DNA of 64,000 nt from positions 1 to 64,000 of the forward strand of contig JAFTIP010000055.1 of assembly GCA_017456845.1 (NCBI GenBank), in the 5' to 3' direction. The stretch is from Ruminococcus sp. Its GTDB lineage: Bacteria > Bacillota > Clostridia > Oscillospirales > Acutalibacteraceae. Below the pieces are notes generated by a model that had not been told where the DNA came from, did no database searches, and was given only the letters and a program-made list of their open reading frames with translations. The position numbers and the translations under genes are program-made. Positions 8,438 to 16,661 of the stretch are shown here, one piece after another; within the stretch, counting starts at the first letter, position 1; each line of letters starts with the position of its first letter.

Positions 8438-9829
8438 TTGGTATTTTCAAGCCTTACCTTTTGGTTTATATATCTTCCCGTAGTGTTACTGCTTTATTAT
8501 GTAACGCCCCAAAAAGTACGTAATATTGTACTTTTTATCGTCAGTCTTGCATTTTACGGTTGGGGCGAGCCTGTTTATATACTGCTGATGCTTCTGACAA
8601 TTCTTATCAACTACATTGCAGGATTCTTAATAGAAAAAACCGATGACAAAGGAAAACGTAAGCTTTGGCTTATACTTTCCGTAGTGCTTAACTTAAGCTT
8701 TCTTGTGTTCTTCAAATATTCGGGAATGATTGTTTCTACTATTAATTTACTGCCTTTTGTAAACATAAGCTTTACCGCACCGGCACTTCCTATCGGCATA
8801 AGCTTTTACACCTTTCAGGCAATGTCATATACCATTGACGTGTATCGTCAGGAATGTAAAGCCCAGAAAAATCCGCTGATTTTAGGTACTTACGTAACTC
8901 TTTTTCCGCAGCTTATTGCAGGCCCCATAGTACGCTATACCGACGTTGAAGCAGAGCTTATTCATAGGGCAGAAACACTTGAAAAGTTCAAAAGCGGTGT
9001 GCTTTTGTTTCTTGTGGGTATGGGCAAAAAGGTGCTTTTAGCCAATCAGTTTGCTTTGATGTATAAAAACTTAAACGAAACAGGCGAAGGCTTTGGAGCT
9101 TTATCGGCGTGGGCAGGGCTTTTGGCACTTACTCTGCAGATTTATTTTGATTTCTCCGGCTATAGCGATATGGCAAGAGGCTTAGGCAGGATGATAGGCT
9201 TTGAGTTTATGGAAAACTTCAACTATCCCTATGTTTCACGCTCTATTACCGAGTTCTGGCGTAGGTGGCATATTTCTCTTTCTACATGGTTCAGAGACTA
9301 CGTATATATTCCCTTAGGCGGTAATCGCAAAGGCTTTGGCCGTCAGATTCTGAACCTTTTTATCGTTTGGCTTTTAACAGGTCTTTGGCACGGGGCGGCT
9401 TATAATTTTGTGTTATGGGGGCTTTACTTCTTTGTGATTTTAGCCGCCGAAAAGCTTTTCCTCGGCAAGGTTTTATCTAAGGTGCCAAGGGCAGTTTCGC
9501 ACATTTATTCAATCTTTCTTATTATGCTTGGCTGGGCGATTTTCAGCTTCGACAATATGGCTGAGCTTGGCACGTTTTTTGCAGCCCTTTTCGGTGCAAA
9601 CGGATTTTTGGCAACAGAGGCTCAGGGCTCAATTATGCTCAGCTATCTGCCAATCTGCCTTGCAGGCTGTGTGCTCAGTACCCCTGTTTTAAAGGTTTTG
9701 TACGGCAAAATCAGAAATGCAAAATATGCCGTAATTTTCGAGTCGGCTTTTGCAATTATCATTATGCTTTTATGTGCAGCGGCTTTGGTTTCTGAGAGCT
9801 ACAATCCTTTTATTTACTTCAGATTTTAA
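8438..9829 (+). CDS. MBOAT-family membrane O-acyltransferase (AlgI/DltB-like)
   Basis: This 463-residue protein is highly hydrophobic with about ten membrane segments. It carries the MBOAT signature 'LLTGLWHGAAYNFVLWGLYF', whose His is the expected catalytic residue, plus 'TEFWRRWHISLSTWFRDYVYIPLGGN', typical of AlgI/PatA/DltB proteins. These enzymes pass acyl groups across the membrane to extracytoplasmic polymers. The start is a TTG at 8438 supported by AAAGAGGGG 8 bases upstream. It forms a two-gene unit with the DHHW protein 17 bases downstream, the usual partner that completes the transfer. It probably O-acetylates a cell wall or exported polysaccharide. Confidence 0.9.
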   Translation: MVFSSLTFWFIYLPVVLLLYYVTPQKVRNIVLFIVSLAFYGWGEPVYILLMLLTILINYIAGFLIEKTDDKGKRKLWLILSVVLNLSFLVFFKYSGMIVSTINLLPFVNISFTAPALPIGISFYTFQAMSYTIDVYRQECKAQKNPLILGTYVTLFPQLIAGPIVRYTDVEAELIHRAETLEKFKSGVLLFLVGMGKKVLLANQFALMYKNLNETGEGFGALSAWAGLLALTLQIYFDFSGYSDMARGLGRMIGFEFMENFNYPYVSRSITEFWRRWHISLSTWFRDYVYIPLGGNRKGFGRQILNLFIVWLLTGLWHGAAYNFVLWGLYFFVILAAEKLFLGKVLSKVPRAVSHIYSIFLIMLGWAIFSFDNMAELGTFFAALFGANGFLATEAQGSIMLSYLPICLAGCVLSTPVLKVLYGKIRNAKYAVIFESAFAIIIMLLCAAALVSESYNPFIYFRF

Positions 9830-9846
9830 GGAAAGGCGGAATTAAT

Positions 9847-10998
9847 ATGAAAAACAAGTTTATAAAATTTCTGCCTGCGGTAATTTTTCTGGTGTTTACC
9901 TTTTCTTTAAGCGTGCTTTTCTTTGCATTGCCTAAAAAGGATTTCAGCGATTATGAAAAAAGATATTTAGCCGAAGCTCCCGATTTCAGCTTTAGCAACT
10001 TGTTGTCGGGGGGCTTGGTTAAGGAAATTGACGGCGACTCCGAAAAGGGCACTTCGGGGTATGTTTCCGACCATTTTCCCTTCAGAAGCTTTTTTGTAGG
10101 GCTAAACTCGTACTATAACCTCAGCTTCAGTAATACGGCAAATTCCGATTATTATTTTGCCAAGGACGGTTTTATTATTACAAAGCCCTACGATACCTCA
10201 AGGCTTGACACCAATATCAGGGTTTTAAATTCATTCAGCGAGAATATAAACGTTACACTTGGGGTTGTTCCCAGTGCAGGTAATATTTTAGAAGATAAAC
10301 TGCCTAAAAATCACATAAGCTACAAGGATGCCGAGGTTTACGAAAAGCTTAAAGCTGAGCTTAATGAAAACGTAAATTACTGTGACCTTGAGGCGGTTAT
10401 GAAGGATTATTACAGTCGTGTAGAAGCACCTTACTATAAAACCGACCACCATTGGACAACCCCCGCGGCATATGAAGCGTACAAGGCTCTTTCCTCAGAG
10501 CTTGCTTATATTCCAACAGAGGAAGATCAGTTTACAAAGACAGAGTATGAGGGCTTTTACGGTACCACTTATTCTTCAAGCGGGTATTTTTTAGCCAAGC
10601 CCGATACGTTGGTGCTTTGGGAATATGATGCCGAAGGTTCAAATATAACCGTAGAAATTCATGAGGGTGAAACCGTAAAAAACTATGATTCCATGTTCTT
10701 TTTAAATCACCTTGACGAGCCTGATATGTACCCGGTATTTTTAGATGGCAACCATTCTTTGGTTAAAATTAAAAATCCCAACGCCAAAGGCGGAAAGCTC
10801 CTCGTTATCAAGGATAGCTACGCTCATGCACTTGTACCGTTTTTGGCTGACAATTACAGCGAAATAGTTATGGTTGATATGCGTTATTATAAGGAAAACG
10901 TAACCGAGCTTTGTAAGGCTGAGGGTATAGAGGACGCCTTAGTGCTTTACAGTATCAGTAACTTCTGCACCGATACAGGCCTTGCTTTTTTAGAGTAA
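9847..10998 (+). CDS. DHHW-family protein (AlgX/SGNH-like O-acetylation partner)
   Basis: Residues 8-28 are a membrane anchor or signal segment. The domain that follows has 'DHFPFRSFFVGLNSYYN' and the family's naming motif in 'YYKTDHHWTTPAAYEAY'; 'VIKDSYAHALVPFL' near the C-terminus contains the probable catalytic Ser. This is the DHHW/AlgX class of SGNH-like hydrolases that act outside the membrane with an MBOAT protein to O-acetylate a polymer. It follows the MBOAT gene with a good ribosome site (AAGGAAAGG). The stop codon runs straight into a copy of the intergenic repeat family. Confidence 0.85.
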   Translation: MKNKFIKFLPAVIFLVFTFSLSVLFFALPKKDFSDYEKRYLAEAPDFSFSNLLSGGLVKEIDGDSEKGTSGYVSDHFPFRSFFVGLNSYYNLSFSNTANSDYYFAKDGFIITKPYDTSRLDTNIRVLNSFSENINVTLGVVPSAGNILEDKLPKNHISYKDAEVYEKLKAELNENVNYCDLEAVMKDYYSRVEAPYYKTDHHWTTPAAYEAYKALSSELAYIPTEEDQFTKTEYEGFYGTTYSSSGYFLAKPDTLVLWEYDAEGSNITVEIHEGETVKNYDSMFFLNHLDEPDMYPVFLDGNHSLVKIKNPNAKGGKLLVIKDSYAHALVPFLADNYSEIVMVDMRYYKENVTELCKAEGIEDALVLYSISNFCTDTGLAFLE

Positions 10999-11097
10999 CC
11001 GTTAGCCACGGTAGGGCAATTCCACTCGTTAGCCACGAGTGGGCATTTCGCCTACGGATAGCTTTTATATAATGGCAAAGCTCATCAACGGCGGATC
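10999..11097 (+). repeat. Intergenic repeat family, copy A
   Basis: It begins CCGTTAGCCACGG directly after the TAA of the DHHW gene, contains a second GTTAGCCACG half-unit at about 11028, then GCCTACGGATAGCTTTTATAT, and ends AACGGCGG. The same parts in the same order recur at 47466, 49962(-), 55907, 56069(-) and 58401(-). The remaining bases to 11180 hold nothing I can identify. Confidence 0.75.
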
Positions 11098-11180
11098 GTT
11101 TTATTCAAAACTATAATCGCACCGCAGGTGCCACCGAAACATTTGCTATGGCAAAAACATCACTTATTATTAACCATAAT

Positions 11181-11220
11181 AAAACCCCGAAGCGAAAATT
11201 AAATTTTTGCTTCGGGGTTA
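11181..11220 (-). terminator. Terminator of the shikimate-kinase-like gene
   Basis: The stem AACCCCGAAGC / GCTTCGGGGTT surrounds an AT-rich loop, with a T-rich run on the minus strand just beyond the stop at 11223. Confidence 0.8.
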
Positions 11221-11222
11221 TG

Positions 11223-11720
11223 TTATTTCTTAATCATTTCGGTTAATTTGGTAACGGTTTCTTCAATACTGAAGGTATCGGCATTGACTGTGATATCGGC
11301 ATATTTTTGATAAAGGGGAGTACGGATAGCATAAATATCCTCCAAGGTTTCGCCCTTACCAAAGGTAATGCCCCTTGTTTTGATGTTTACAAGCCTTCTT
11401 TTAAGCTCCTGTAAACTTACGTCAATATAAACTACCGTGGCAATTCCTTTAAGATGTGCCATAGCTTTTTCGTACATTATCATCGAACCGCCTGTGGCAA
11501 CTACTGTGTTTTTTACACAGAGCTTTTCGCCTACTTCATTTTCTACGTCTTCAAAGTAAGCAAGGCCCTTTTCCTCAATAATGTTCTGCAGGGTTGTACC
11601 TTCCTTTGCACAAATCAGCAGGTCGGTGTCTGTAAAGCTCATACCCAGCGTTTTTGCAAGGATAACGCCAACGGTGCTTTTACCACAGCCGGGCATACCC
11701 ACAAGTACAATATTTTTCAT
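11223..11720 (-). CDS. Shikimate kinase-like P-loop kinase
   Basis: This 165-residue protein has the size and order of motifs of shikimate kinase: Walker A 'GMPGCGKST' (8-16), 'FTDTDLLI' (the DxD that binds Mg2+ and shikimate), 'ATGGSMI' and the late 'IRTPLYQKYAD'. Shikimate kinase uses ATP to phosphorylate shikimate in aromatic amino acid synthesis. One feature is odd: the usual 'FRxxE' that supplies a shikimate-contacting Arg reads 'AYFEDVENEV', with no Arg. So either the frame of contacts has shifted or the protein acts on another small molecule. Its ATG shares one base with the stop of the sortase gene (TAATG), a coupled start. No other aro gene is near. Confidence 0.7.
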   Translation of the reverse strand: MKNIVLVGMPGCGKSTVGVILAKTLGMSFTDTDLLICAKEGTTLQNIIEEKGLAYFEDVENEVGEKLCVKNTVVATGGSMIMYEKAMAHLKGIATVVYIDVSLQELKRRLVNIKTRGITFGKGETLEDIYAIRTPLYQKYADITVNADTFSIEETVTKLTEMIKK

Positions 11721-13093
11721 TATTCACCAATATAAATAGCTTCAAATTCGGGAGCGATAATCATATCACAGGTAACATTGTCAAATTCATAGCACCAGCC
11801 TGTAAAGCGGTATGTGTAGCCGTTTGAATCAGGCTTAACGGGGTCATCGGGTGCTACAGCGGAGTGACCTTTGGGAACCGTCTGTGTGGTTATGATAGTA
11901 CCGTCGTAGTTAATAAAGGAAACTGTAAAGGAGGATGTGCCTGTTGTAGTTACAAGCCACTCGTTGCCTTCAAGTTTGCCCTTACCGTCATACCAAGGAA
12001 CGTTCTTGTTCTGAAGCTCTGTTTTGAAGGTTGTAACTTCGGGGCGTTCACCGCCGAAGTTGTTGTAGTAAACGTCAGGCCATACGGGATTCTCAGCAGG
12101 CTTTGCATCCTTGATATACTTTGAAATATCCTCGTTGTTTCTTATCTTTCTTGCACAAATAACAGTTCTGAAATCGTCAAACTCGTAAGAGCAGGTAGAA
12201 AGCGTAATAATCTGGTCGTCTTCATTAATAGGAACAGGAATATCTATAAGTGAGCGGACTTTCATATTGTAAACGTAGTTCATAAACTGAGCCTCAGAGC
12301 TGAAATCGCCCATAAGGTAGTTGAAGAAGTCACCGTGTGCCTCAAGAGTGTTTGTTTTAAGTACTGAAAAAACAACCCATTGTTCGTTGCCTTCGGGAGT
12401 GTTAAAGAAAAGAGTTGGGTTCTTTTTGTAGAACTCCATATCAGGCTCCCACTTGCCGTAATCGATAAGTCCCATATACATAGAGCCGTCGCCCATGGAA
12501 TGACCGTGAGTAAGGATGTTTTTGCTGTTCACGCTTTCCTTGCTTCTGTAGTCAATAAAAATACTGCCTGCATAACTGTATGACTTGTCATATTCGCGGT
12601 AGAGGTAGTACTGATAGCCTACACCGTCTTCCTCAGATTTAAGAACAGGGTAATTAATGGGGGCATTGTGGAAAGTAACCCATCCCTTAATATCTGTGTT
12701 GATTTTCTTTAAAGCTGCCCAGTCCTGCTTTTCCTCGTAGGGTGTACCGTCAGGCCAGGTTGTGTCTTCCATACCGGGGGCTTCGGTAGCAATAACTGTG
12801 GTTTCTGCTGTGGTTTCTACTGTAGACTCGTCAGGAGTAGCCACGGAAGTGTCAATACCTAATATACCCACAAGAGCAATAGCAACACCGCATATAATCA
12901 GTACAGCAACAACTGCAATTACAATTACCAGAGCTTTGCGTCTTTTGAAAAACTCCATAAATCCGCCTTTGCTTTCCTTTTCGGGTGTTGCCTCAGTTTC
13001 GGCAGTTTTAGTTGTATCATCGGAAGGAGTGTCCACTTCTACAACTTCAGGAGTATTTTCTTCTTCCATAGGATTAAGATTCTTTTCGTCCAT
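11720..13093 (-). CDS. Class B sortase with C-terminal InlB-type repeat domain
   Basis: An acidic cytoplasmic head (1-50) is followed by a membrane segment (about 52-80) and an extracellular sortase domain (about 110-320). The catalytic set is His198 ('THGHSMG'), Cys301 ('TLSTCSYEF') and Arg309 ('FRTVICARK'), in the class B order. It should cleave sorting signals and join proteins to peptidoglycan or to each other. Residues about 375-455 add a small beta domain ('YDGTIITTQTVPKGHSA...YTYRFTGWCYEF') of the InlB B-repeat (Listeria-Bacteroides repeat) type, which is unusual after a sortase domain. No protein with a clear sortase signal is encoded in the window. Confidence 0.85.
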   Translation of the reverse strand: MDEKNLNPMEEENTPEVVEVDTPSDDTTKTAETEATPEKESKGGFMEFFKRRKALVIVIAVVAVLIICGVAIALVGILGIDTSVATPDESTVETTAETTVIATEAPGMEDTTWPDGTPYEEKQDWAALKKINTDIKGWVTFHNAPINYPVLKSEEDGVGYQYYLYREYDKSYSYAGSIFIDYRSKESVNSKNILTHGHSMGDGSMYMGLIDYGKWEPDMEFYKKNPTLFFNTPEGNEQWVVFSVLKTNTLEAHGDFFNYLMGDFSSEAQFMNYVYNMKVRSLIDIPVPINEDDQIITLSTCSYEFDDFRTVICARKIRNNEDISKYIKDAKPAENPVWPDVYYNNFGGERPEVTTFKTELQNKNVPWYDGKGKLEGNEWLVTTTGTSSFTVSFINYDGTIITTQTVPKGHSAVAPDDPVKPDSNGYTYRFTGWCYEFDNVTCDMIIAPEFEAIYIGE

Positions 13094-13255
13094 AAATATA
13101 CCTCGCTTTTTGTAAATTTATAATATGTAGCCTAAACTTACCCATTATATATACTATAATAACAGAAAAGCTTTATCATTTCAACCTGCAAAGGCAAATT
13201 GGGCGAATTTTCCCAAAACCGTCACAATTAATGGAAAATAACACGGAATTATCTG

Positions 13256-13327
13256 TTTATCCCCAAAATAAACCCTTTATCCCAATTTGTTGAAAACATA
13301 AAATTATCGGAGTATAGTGTAGTCACA
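13256..13327 (+). promoter_or_regulatory. Direct-repeat promoter element, site 1
   Basis: Two TTTATCCC copies lie exactly 20 bases apart (13256 and 13276) and are followed by CAATTTGTTG, then TATAGT at 13313 and AGTCACAAG at 13321. Matching elements stand before the genes at 21069 and 24373. The rest of the 397-base gap (13094-13490) is AT-rich, with the short ORF at 13354 and otherwise nothing I recognise. Confidence 0.5.
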
Positions 13328-13353
13328 AGGTCAAGGAAAGGAGACGAACAAAA

Positions 13354-13389
13354 ATGTTCACCCACTATTTGCCGGGTGCACTGGCGTGA
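13354..13389 (+). CDS. Possible 11-codon leader ORF
   Basis: ATG at 13354 stands about 8 bases after AAAGGAGA, a strong ribosome site, and encodes MFTHYLPGALA before TGA at 13387. It lies downstream of the putative TATAGT box and about 100 bases before the large secreted protein gene. The strong site is the only evidence. The other two genes with the same promoter element have no similar peptide, so it may be chance. Confidence 0.3.
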   Translation: MFTHYLPGALA

Positions 13390-13490
13390 CATTATTAATT
13401 GCTTTAAATTGAATTATATAAACTAAAAAACTGAATTACAGATTAAAATAAATAATAAATATAAAATAACACAATTTATAGGTGATTAAT

Positions 13491-15581
13491 ATGAAAAAGA
13501 ATTTAAAATTAAGATTAATAACAATAGTACTTACACTGTGTATGTGTATTTCTTTAGTTCCCGTGTCTATGATGACAACCTACGCTTCCGGTGTAGGAGC
13601 TGATTCCTTCAGTGATTGGCGTGCTTGGGAGTTTTACTCAAGGGCAGCTAGTACAGCAGGCAAGATATTAGAATCCTTAGGCGAAGCTACAGACAGTAAA
13701 TCCGTTGAAATGGTTACTTCTTTTATCAACAACAACTTCTGCGGCGGTGATACTACCGATGAACAGCTTGCAGAGTTACAGAATACCTGTAATGAGATTC
13801 TGGAAGTAACAAAGGGAATAGATTCCATTGTTAGCGAAATCAGCCAAAAAATGGATAAAAAAACTGTAACTAACCTCAAAAAAGAATGTGACAAAGCTTG
13901 GAAAGAGCAGGTAACAGATTACATTACAAAGTTTGACGAATCAACATATAATTTTTCAGAAGCATATACAAAGTACCGTGAGTATCTTGCATATGCAAGC
14001 GGCTTGTGGATTATGCCAAAAGGCGAAACCATTGAGGATTACGAGGATGCTTATATTGACGAGCTGGTAAAATATTACATTACTGCTACAGGCGAAAAAA
14101 ATGTTGACGAAACAACACTGTACAAAAGTGATTATATAGATACTGTTATAACAGGTACAATAAAGGCAATGCTTGCTGAGCTGGATCCTTATAGCGGTGT
14201 TTCTGTTATGGGTTCAAGATTTATTGATTTAGCTGCTCAGTATGCTTACTATGCATTCCCCACAAGCAGCGAGCAGGCAGAGTTTATTGATTATGCTGTT
14301 CAGTACCAGATTAATTATGTTACATATATGGTTATGATGTATCAGGATTATGTAGCTCACAGGGCTGAGTATATGGTAAAAAACCCTGATGTGAATGCTG
14401 ACGAATGGTGGGACACATATTACGAAACATACTATGAAGATTTGATTGAATATTACAACGATTCTATCAGTAATTTCCTTAACGGAGAAATCTATTTAAT
14501 AGAATCAGATGCTTACACAACACTTGAGAAATACGTTCGCGGTGACTCAACCACAGCTTATTATGATGAAGAAAGCGAAAGCTTTACACTTGAAAATGAG
14601 AATTTTAAATCAACAAGAAACCTTAAGAATAATTCCAATAAAGGCACTTATGCTAAAACAACAGAGCAGTATATGTCTTTCAACAAGGATGCTTCGGTTA
14701 AAGTTGAAAACGGTGAGTTAGTATTTACTCCCTATTATGTTCTCGTCGGCAATGACAATTGTTTACTTAAAAATTTTGACATTAACGACGAAAACTCTCA
14801 CGGTCCCGGCTTGCATCTTTATGACAGACATTACTTAAACTGTGATTACTACAACCTTACCACAGGTGTATTTACCGACGGTGTAAACAATTATGTTCCT
14901 GTTTCAGACCCTGAGCAGTTAAAGGATTTGGTTAACGAAACATACTATTCAGTTAATGATTGCAAGACACCTTATTCTTACTTCTCATCAATAATCGGCT
15001 ACGGCTCAAAAAAGCCTGTATATCTGCTTCTTAGCGGAGATACATATATGGATGATAAAACATGCGGTACTGAATATACTCATTTCCCTGTGTTTAATAT
15101 GCAATCCGAGCTCGGTTACAATGACACTTGGAAGTCTGAAGATATGAGCCTTTATAACCTTCAGTCTGACAGGAAAGACAGCGAAAACAAGACAAATTCC
15201 CTGTATACATTAATCCTTGTTCCTCAGGATGATGAAATCAGAAGCAAGGTGGATACAAAGATTATCGGCACAGGCAGTGTAGAAGTTTCAGATTACACAA
15301 CACTTGATAAAACCGGAAGAGAAAAAACATATGATACATATAATGAGTCTGACGGCACAGCAGTATCGGGCAAGAAGGTGGATGTGGACATTACCCTCCC
15401 CGAAAACTATGTGGTTTCAAGTGTGTGGGTTGAGTACCATAACGACATCAGCAACCCTGAGAAAGTAACAGACACAAAGGTTATTTGCGAAGGAACGGAA
15501 ACCAACCTCTGCTCATTCGATTATTCGGTTCCTTATTCAAACGTTACTATTGTTGTAGAAACAATGGAAATTTCTGAATAA
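13491..15581 (+). CDS. Large secreted protein of unknown function, paralog of the 21069 product
   Basis: I do not recognise a named domain. A signal peptide (about 1-33, ending near 'MMTTYAS') is followed by a helical, coiled-coil-like region (about 45-170), 'GSRFIDLAAQYAYYAFPTSSEQAEFI' (about 240-265), an aromatic and acidic middle, then 'LNCDYYNLTTGVFTDG', 'DMSLYNLQSDRK' and a beta-rich end with 'DYSVPYSNVTIVVE'. The same blocks occur in the same order in the protein from 21069, so the two are diverged paralogs. The start is ATG 13491 with GGTG upstream; a GTG at 13482 adds only three residues. It is preceded by a long leader with the shared direct-repeat element. No anchoring motif is seen, so it is probably released. 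Confidence 0.7.
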   Translation: MKKNLKLRLITIVLTLCMCISLVPVSMMTTYASGVGADSFSDWRAWEFYSRAASTAGKILESLGEATDSKSVEMVTSFINNNFCGGDTTDEQLAELQNTCNEILEVTKGIDSIVSEISQKMDKKTVTNLKKECDKAWKEQVTDYITKFDESTYNFSEAYTKYREYLAYASGLWIMPKGETIEDYEDAYIDELVKYYITATGEKNVDETTLYKSDYIDTVITGTIKAMLAELDPYSGVSVMGSRFIDLAAQYAYYAFPTSSEQAEFIDYAVQYQINYVTYMVMMYQDYVAHRAEYMVKNPDVNADEWWDTYYETYYEDLIEYYNDSISNFLNGEIYLIESDAYTTLEKYVRGDSTTAYYDEESESFTLENENFKSTRNLKNNSNKGTYAKTTEQYMSFNKDASVKVENGELVFTPYYVLVGNDNCLLKNFDINDENSHGPGLHLYDRHYLNCDYYNLTTGVFTDGVNNYVPVSDPEQLKDLVNETYYSVNDCKTPYSYFSSIIGYGSKKPVYLLLSGDTYMDDKTCGTEYTHFPVFNMQSELGYNDTWKSEDMSLYNLQSDRKDSENKTNSLYTLILVPQDDEIRSKVDTKIIGTGSVEVSDYTTLDKTGREKTYDTYNESDGTAVSGKKVDVDITLPENYVVSSVWVEYHNDISNPEKVTDTKVICEGTETNLCSFDYSVPYSNVTIVVETMEISE

Positions 15582-15626
15582 TAATTCAGAGTAAAAGAAA
15601 AAATTAAAATAACGTAATACGCAAAT

Positions 15627-15669
15627 AAAAAATCACCTTTCTGCAAACAATAGCAGAGAGGTGATTTTT
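15627..15669 (+). terminator. Terminator hairpin that contains the next gene's ribosome site
   Basis: A 17-bp stem pairs AAAAATCACCTTTCTGC (15627-15643) with GCAGAGAGGTGATTTTT (15653-15669), with one G-U pair. The 3' arm holds GAGAGGTG, the ribosome site for ATG 15673. So one hairpin can end the upstream transcript and mask the downstream start. Confidence 0.7.
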
Positions 15670-15672
15670 ATT

Positions 15673-16098
15673 ATGAACGATAACGAGTTTTTAAATCTTA
15701 TTTTCAAAAATGCAGAAATGGGCAAGGTAGGAATTGATTCGGTTATGGATTATACCCGCGACGAAAGAATGCGAGAGGCTCTCAGGGTACAGGCTAAAGA
15801 ATATGATAAAATCTATGCCGAAGCCGCCGAAATGCTTAAAGCCAGAAATGCAGAAATAAAGCACATCAGCCCTATGGCTAAAATGGGTTCTGAGATGACT
15901 TCAGCGATGAAAACTATGACCGACCATTCCTCAGCTAAAATTGCCGAGATGATGATTCAGGGCAGCACTATGGGCGTTACAAAGTTAATGAAAAACCGCG
16001 GCGAGTACGACGGTAATGATGACGACATTTTAAGTCTTTCAGACAAATTGCAGAAAACCGAGGAGCAGAATATTAAAACAATGAAAGGCTTTTTTTAG
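15673..16098 (+). CDS. Conserved-looking small helical protein of unknown function
   Basis: This 141-residue protein is soluble and almost wholly helical ('DYTRDERMREALRVQAKEYDKIYAEAAEMLKAR'), with Met-rich stretches ('MAKMGSEMTSAMKTMTDHSSAKIAEMMIQG'). The pattern suggests a four-helix ferritin-like or DUF2383-like bundle, but I see no clear metal-ligand set, so I do not assign one. ATG 15673 is chosen because GAGAGGTG lies 10 bases upstream; a GTG at 15661 would destroy that spacing. It follows the large secreted protein gene by 91 bases and its ribosome site is inside the intervening terminator stem. It may depend on read-through from upstream. Confidence 0.7.
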   Translation: MNDNEFLNLIFKNAEMGKVGIDSVMDYTRDERMREALRVQAKEYDKIYAEAAEMLKARNAEIKHISPMAKMGSEMTSAMKTMTDHSSAKIAEMMIQGSTMGVTKLMKNRGEYDGNDDDILSLSDKLQKTEEQNIKTMKGFF

Positions 16099-16111
16099 TG
16101 GCTAACCTTCA

Positions 16112-16142
16112 AAAAATCCCACCGATTTTCGGTGGGATTTTA
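16112..16142. terminator. Bidirectional terminator
   Basis: The stem AAATCCCACCGA / TCGGTGGGATTT has a three-base loop and A/T tails on both sides. It lies between convergent genes ending at 16098 and 16143. Confidence 0.85.
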
Positions 16143-16550
16143 TCATTCGCCTATGTTATCAACAGCTTCACGGGTTTTTGCAGAGATTGTATTTATTTCT
16201 GCCAGAAGCTCTTTTTTGTAATTGTCACGCAGGGTTTTAAGCTCAGCAATTTCTTCTTTAAGAGTAAGCACCTCGGCAGCTTTTTCCATAACTGCCTTTT
16301 CAGCTTCGCTTTTTGCACGTTCTATTATTTCCTGAGAAAGCTTTTTAACCATTAAAAGTGCCTCGGTAACGTCTTTTTCGCGGTTTTCCAGCTCTCTTAT
16401 GCGTTTGTTTTGTTCGTGAAGCTCGTCCAAAAGCTCCTCAACGTCGTCGGCAATTTCTTCTAAAGCGGCGTCAACGCCTTTGCCCTCATAATATTTGCCT
16501 TTTTTGGTTGTAAATTCGTAGCCTTCTATTTTAGCACGGGAGATTTTCAT
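16143..16550 (-). CDS. DivIVA-family coiled-coil protein
   Basis: The N-terminus 'KISRAKIEGYEFTTKKGKYYEGKGVDAALEEIADDVEELLDEL' resembles the membrane-binding and dimer region of DivIVA/GpsB proteins, and the rest (about 45-130) is a continuous coiled coil. DivIVA proteins mark curved membrane at poles and septa and recruit division or wall enzymes. The protein is 135 residues, short for DivIVA but within the range seen in Clostridia. The usual 'F(N)xxxxGYdxxeVd' motif is partly kept. It is transcribed alone, and its stop lies a few bases from a shared terminator. Confidence 0.65.
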   Translation of the reverse strand: MKISRAKIEGYEFTTKKGKYYEGKGVDAALEEIADDVEELLDELHEQNKRIRELENREKDVTEALLMVKKLSQEIIERAKSEAEKAVMEKAAEVLTLKEEIAELKTLRDNYKKELLAEINTISAKTREAVDNIGE

Positions 16551-16661
16551 ACAGTTTACACCCCATTTGAGCGGAATTTTACATTTTCACCCATAATATA
16601 TATGAAAGTATATCATAAATATTGTGGTTTGTAAACTGTTATTTTCTACATTTTGTGATTT

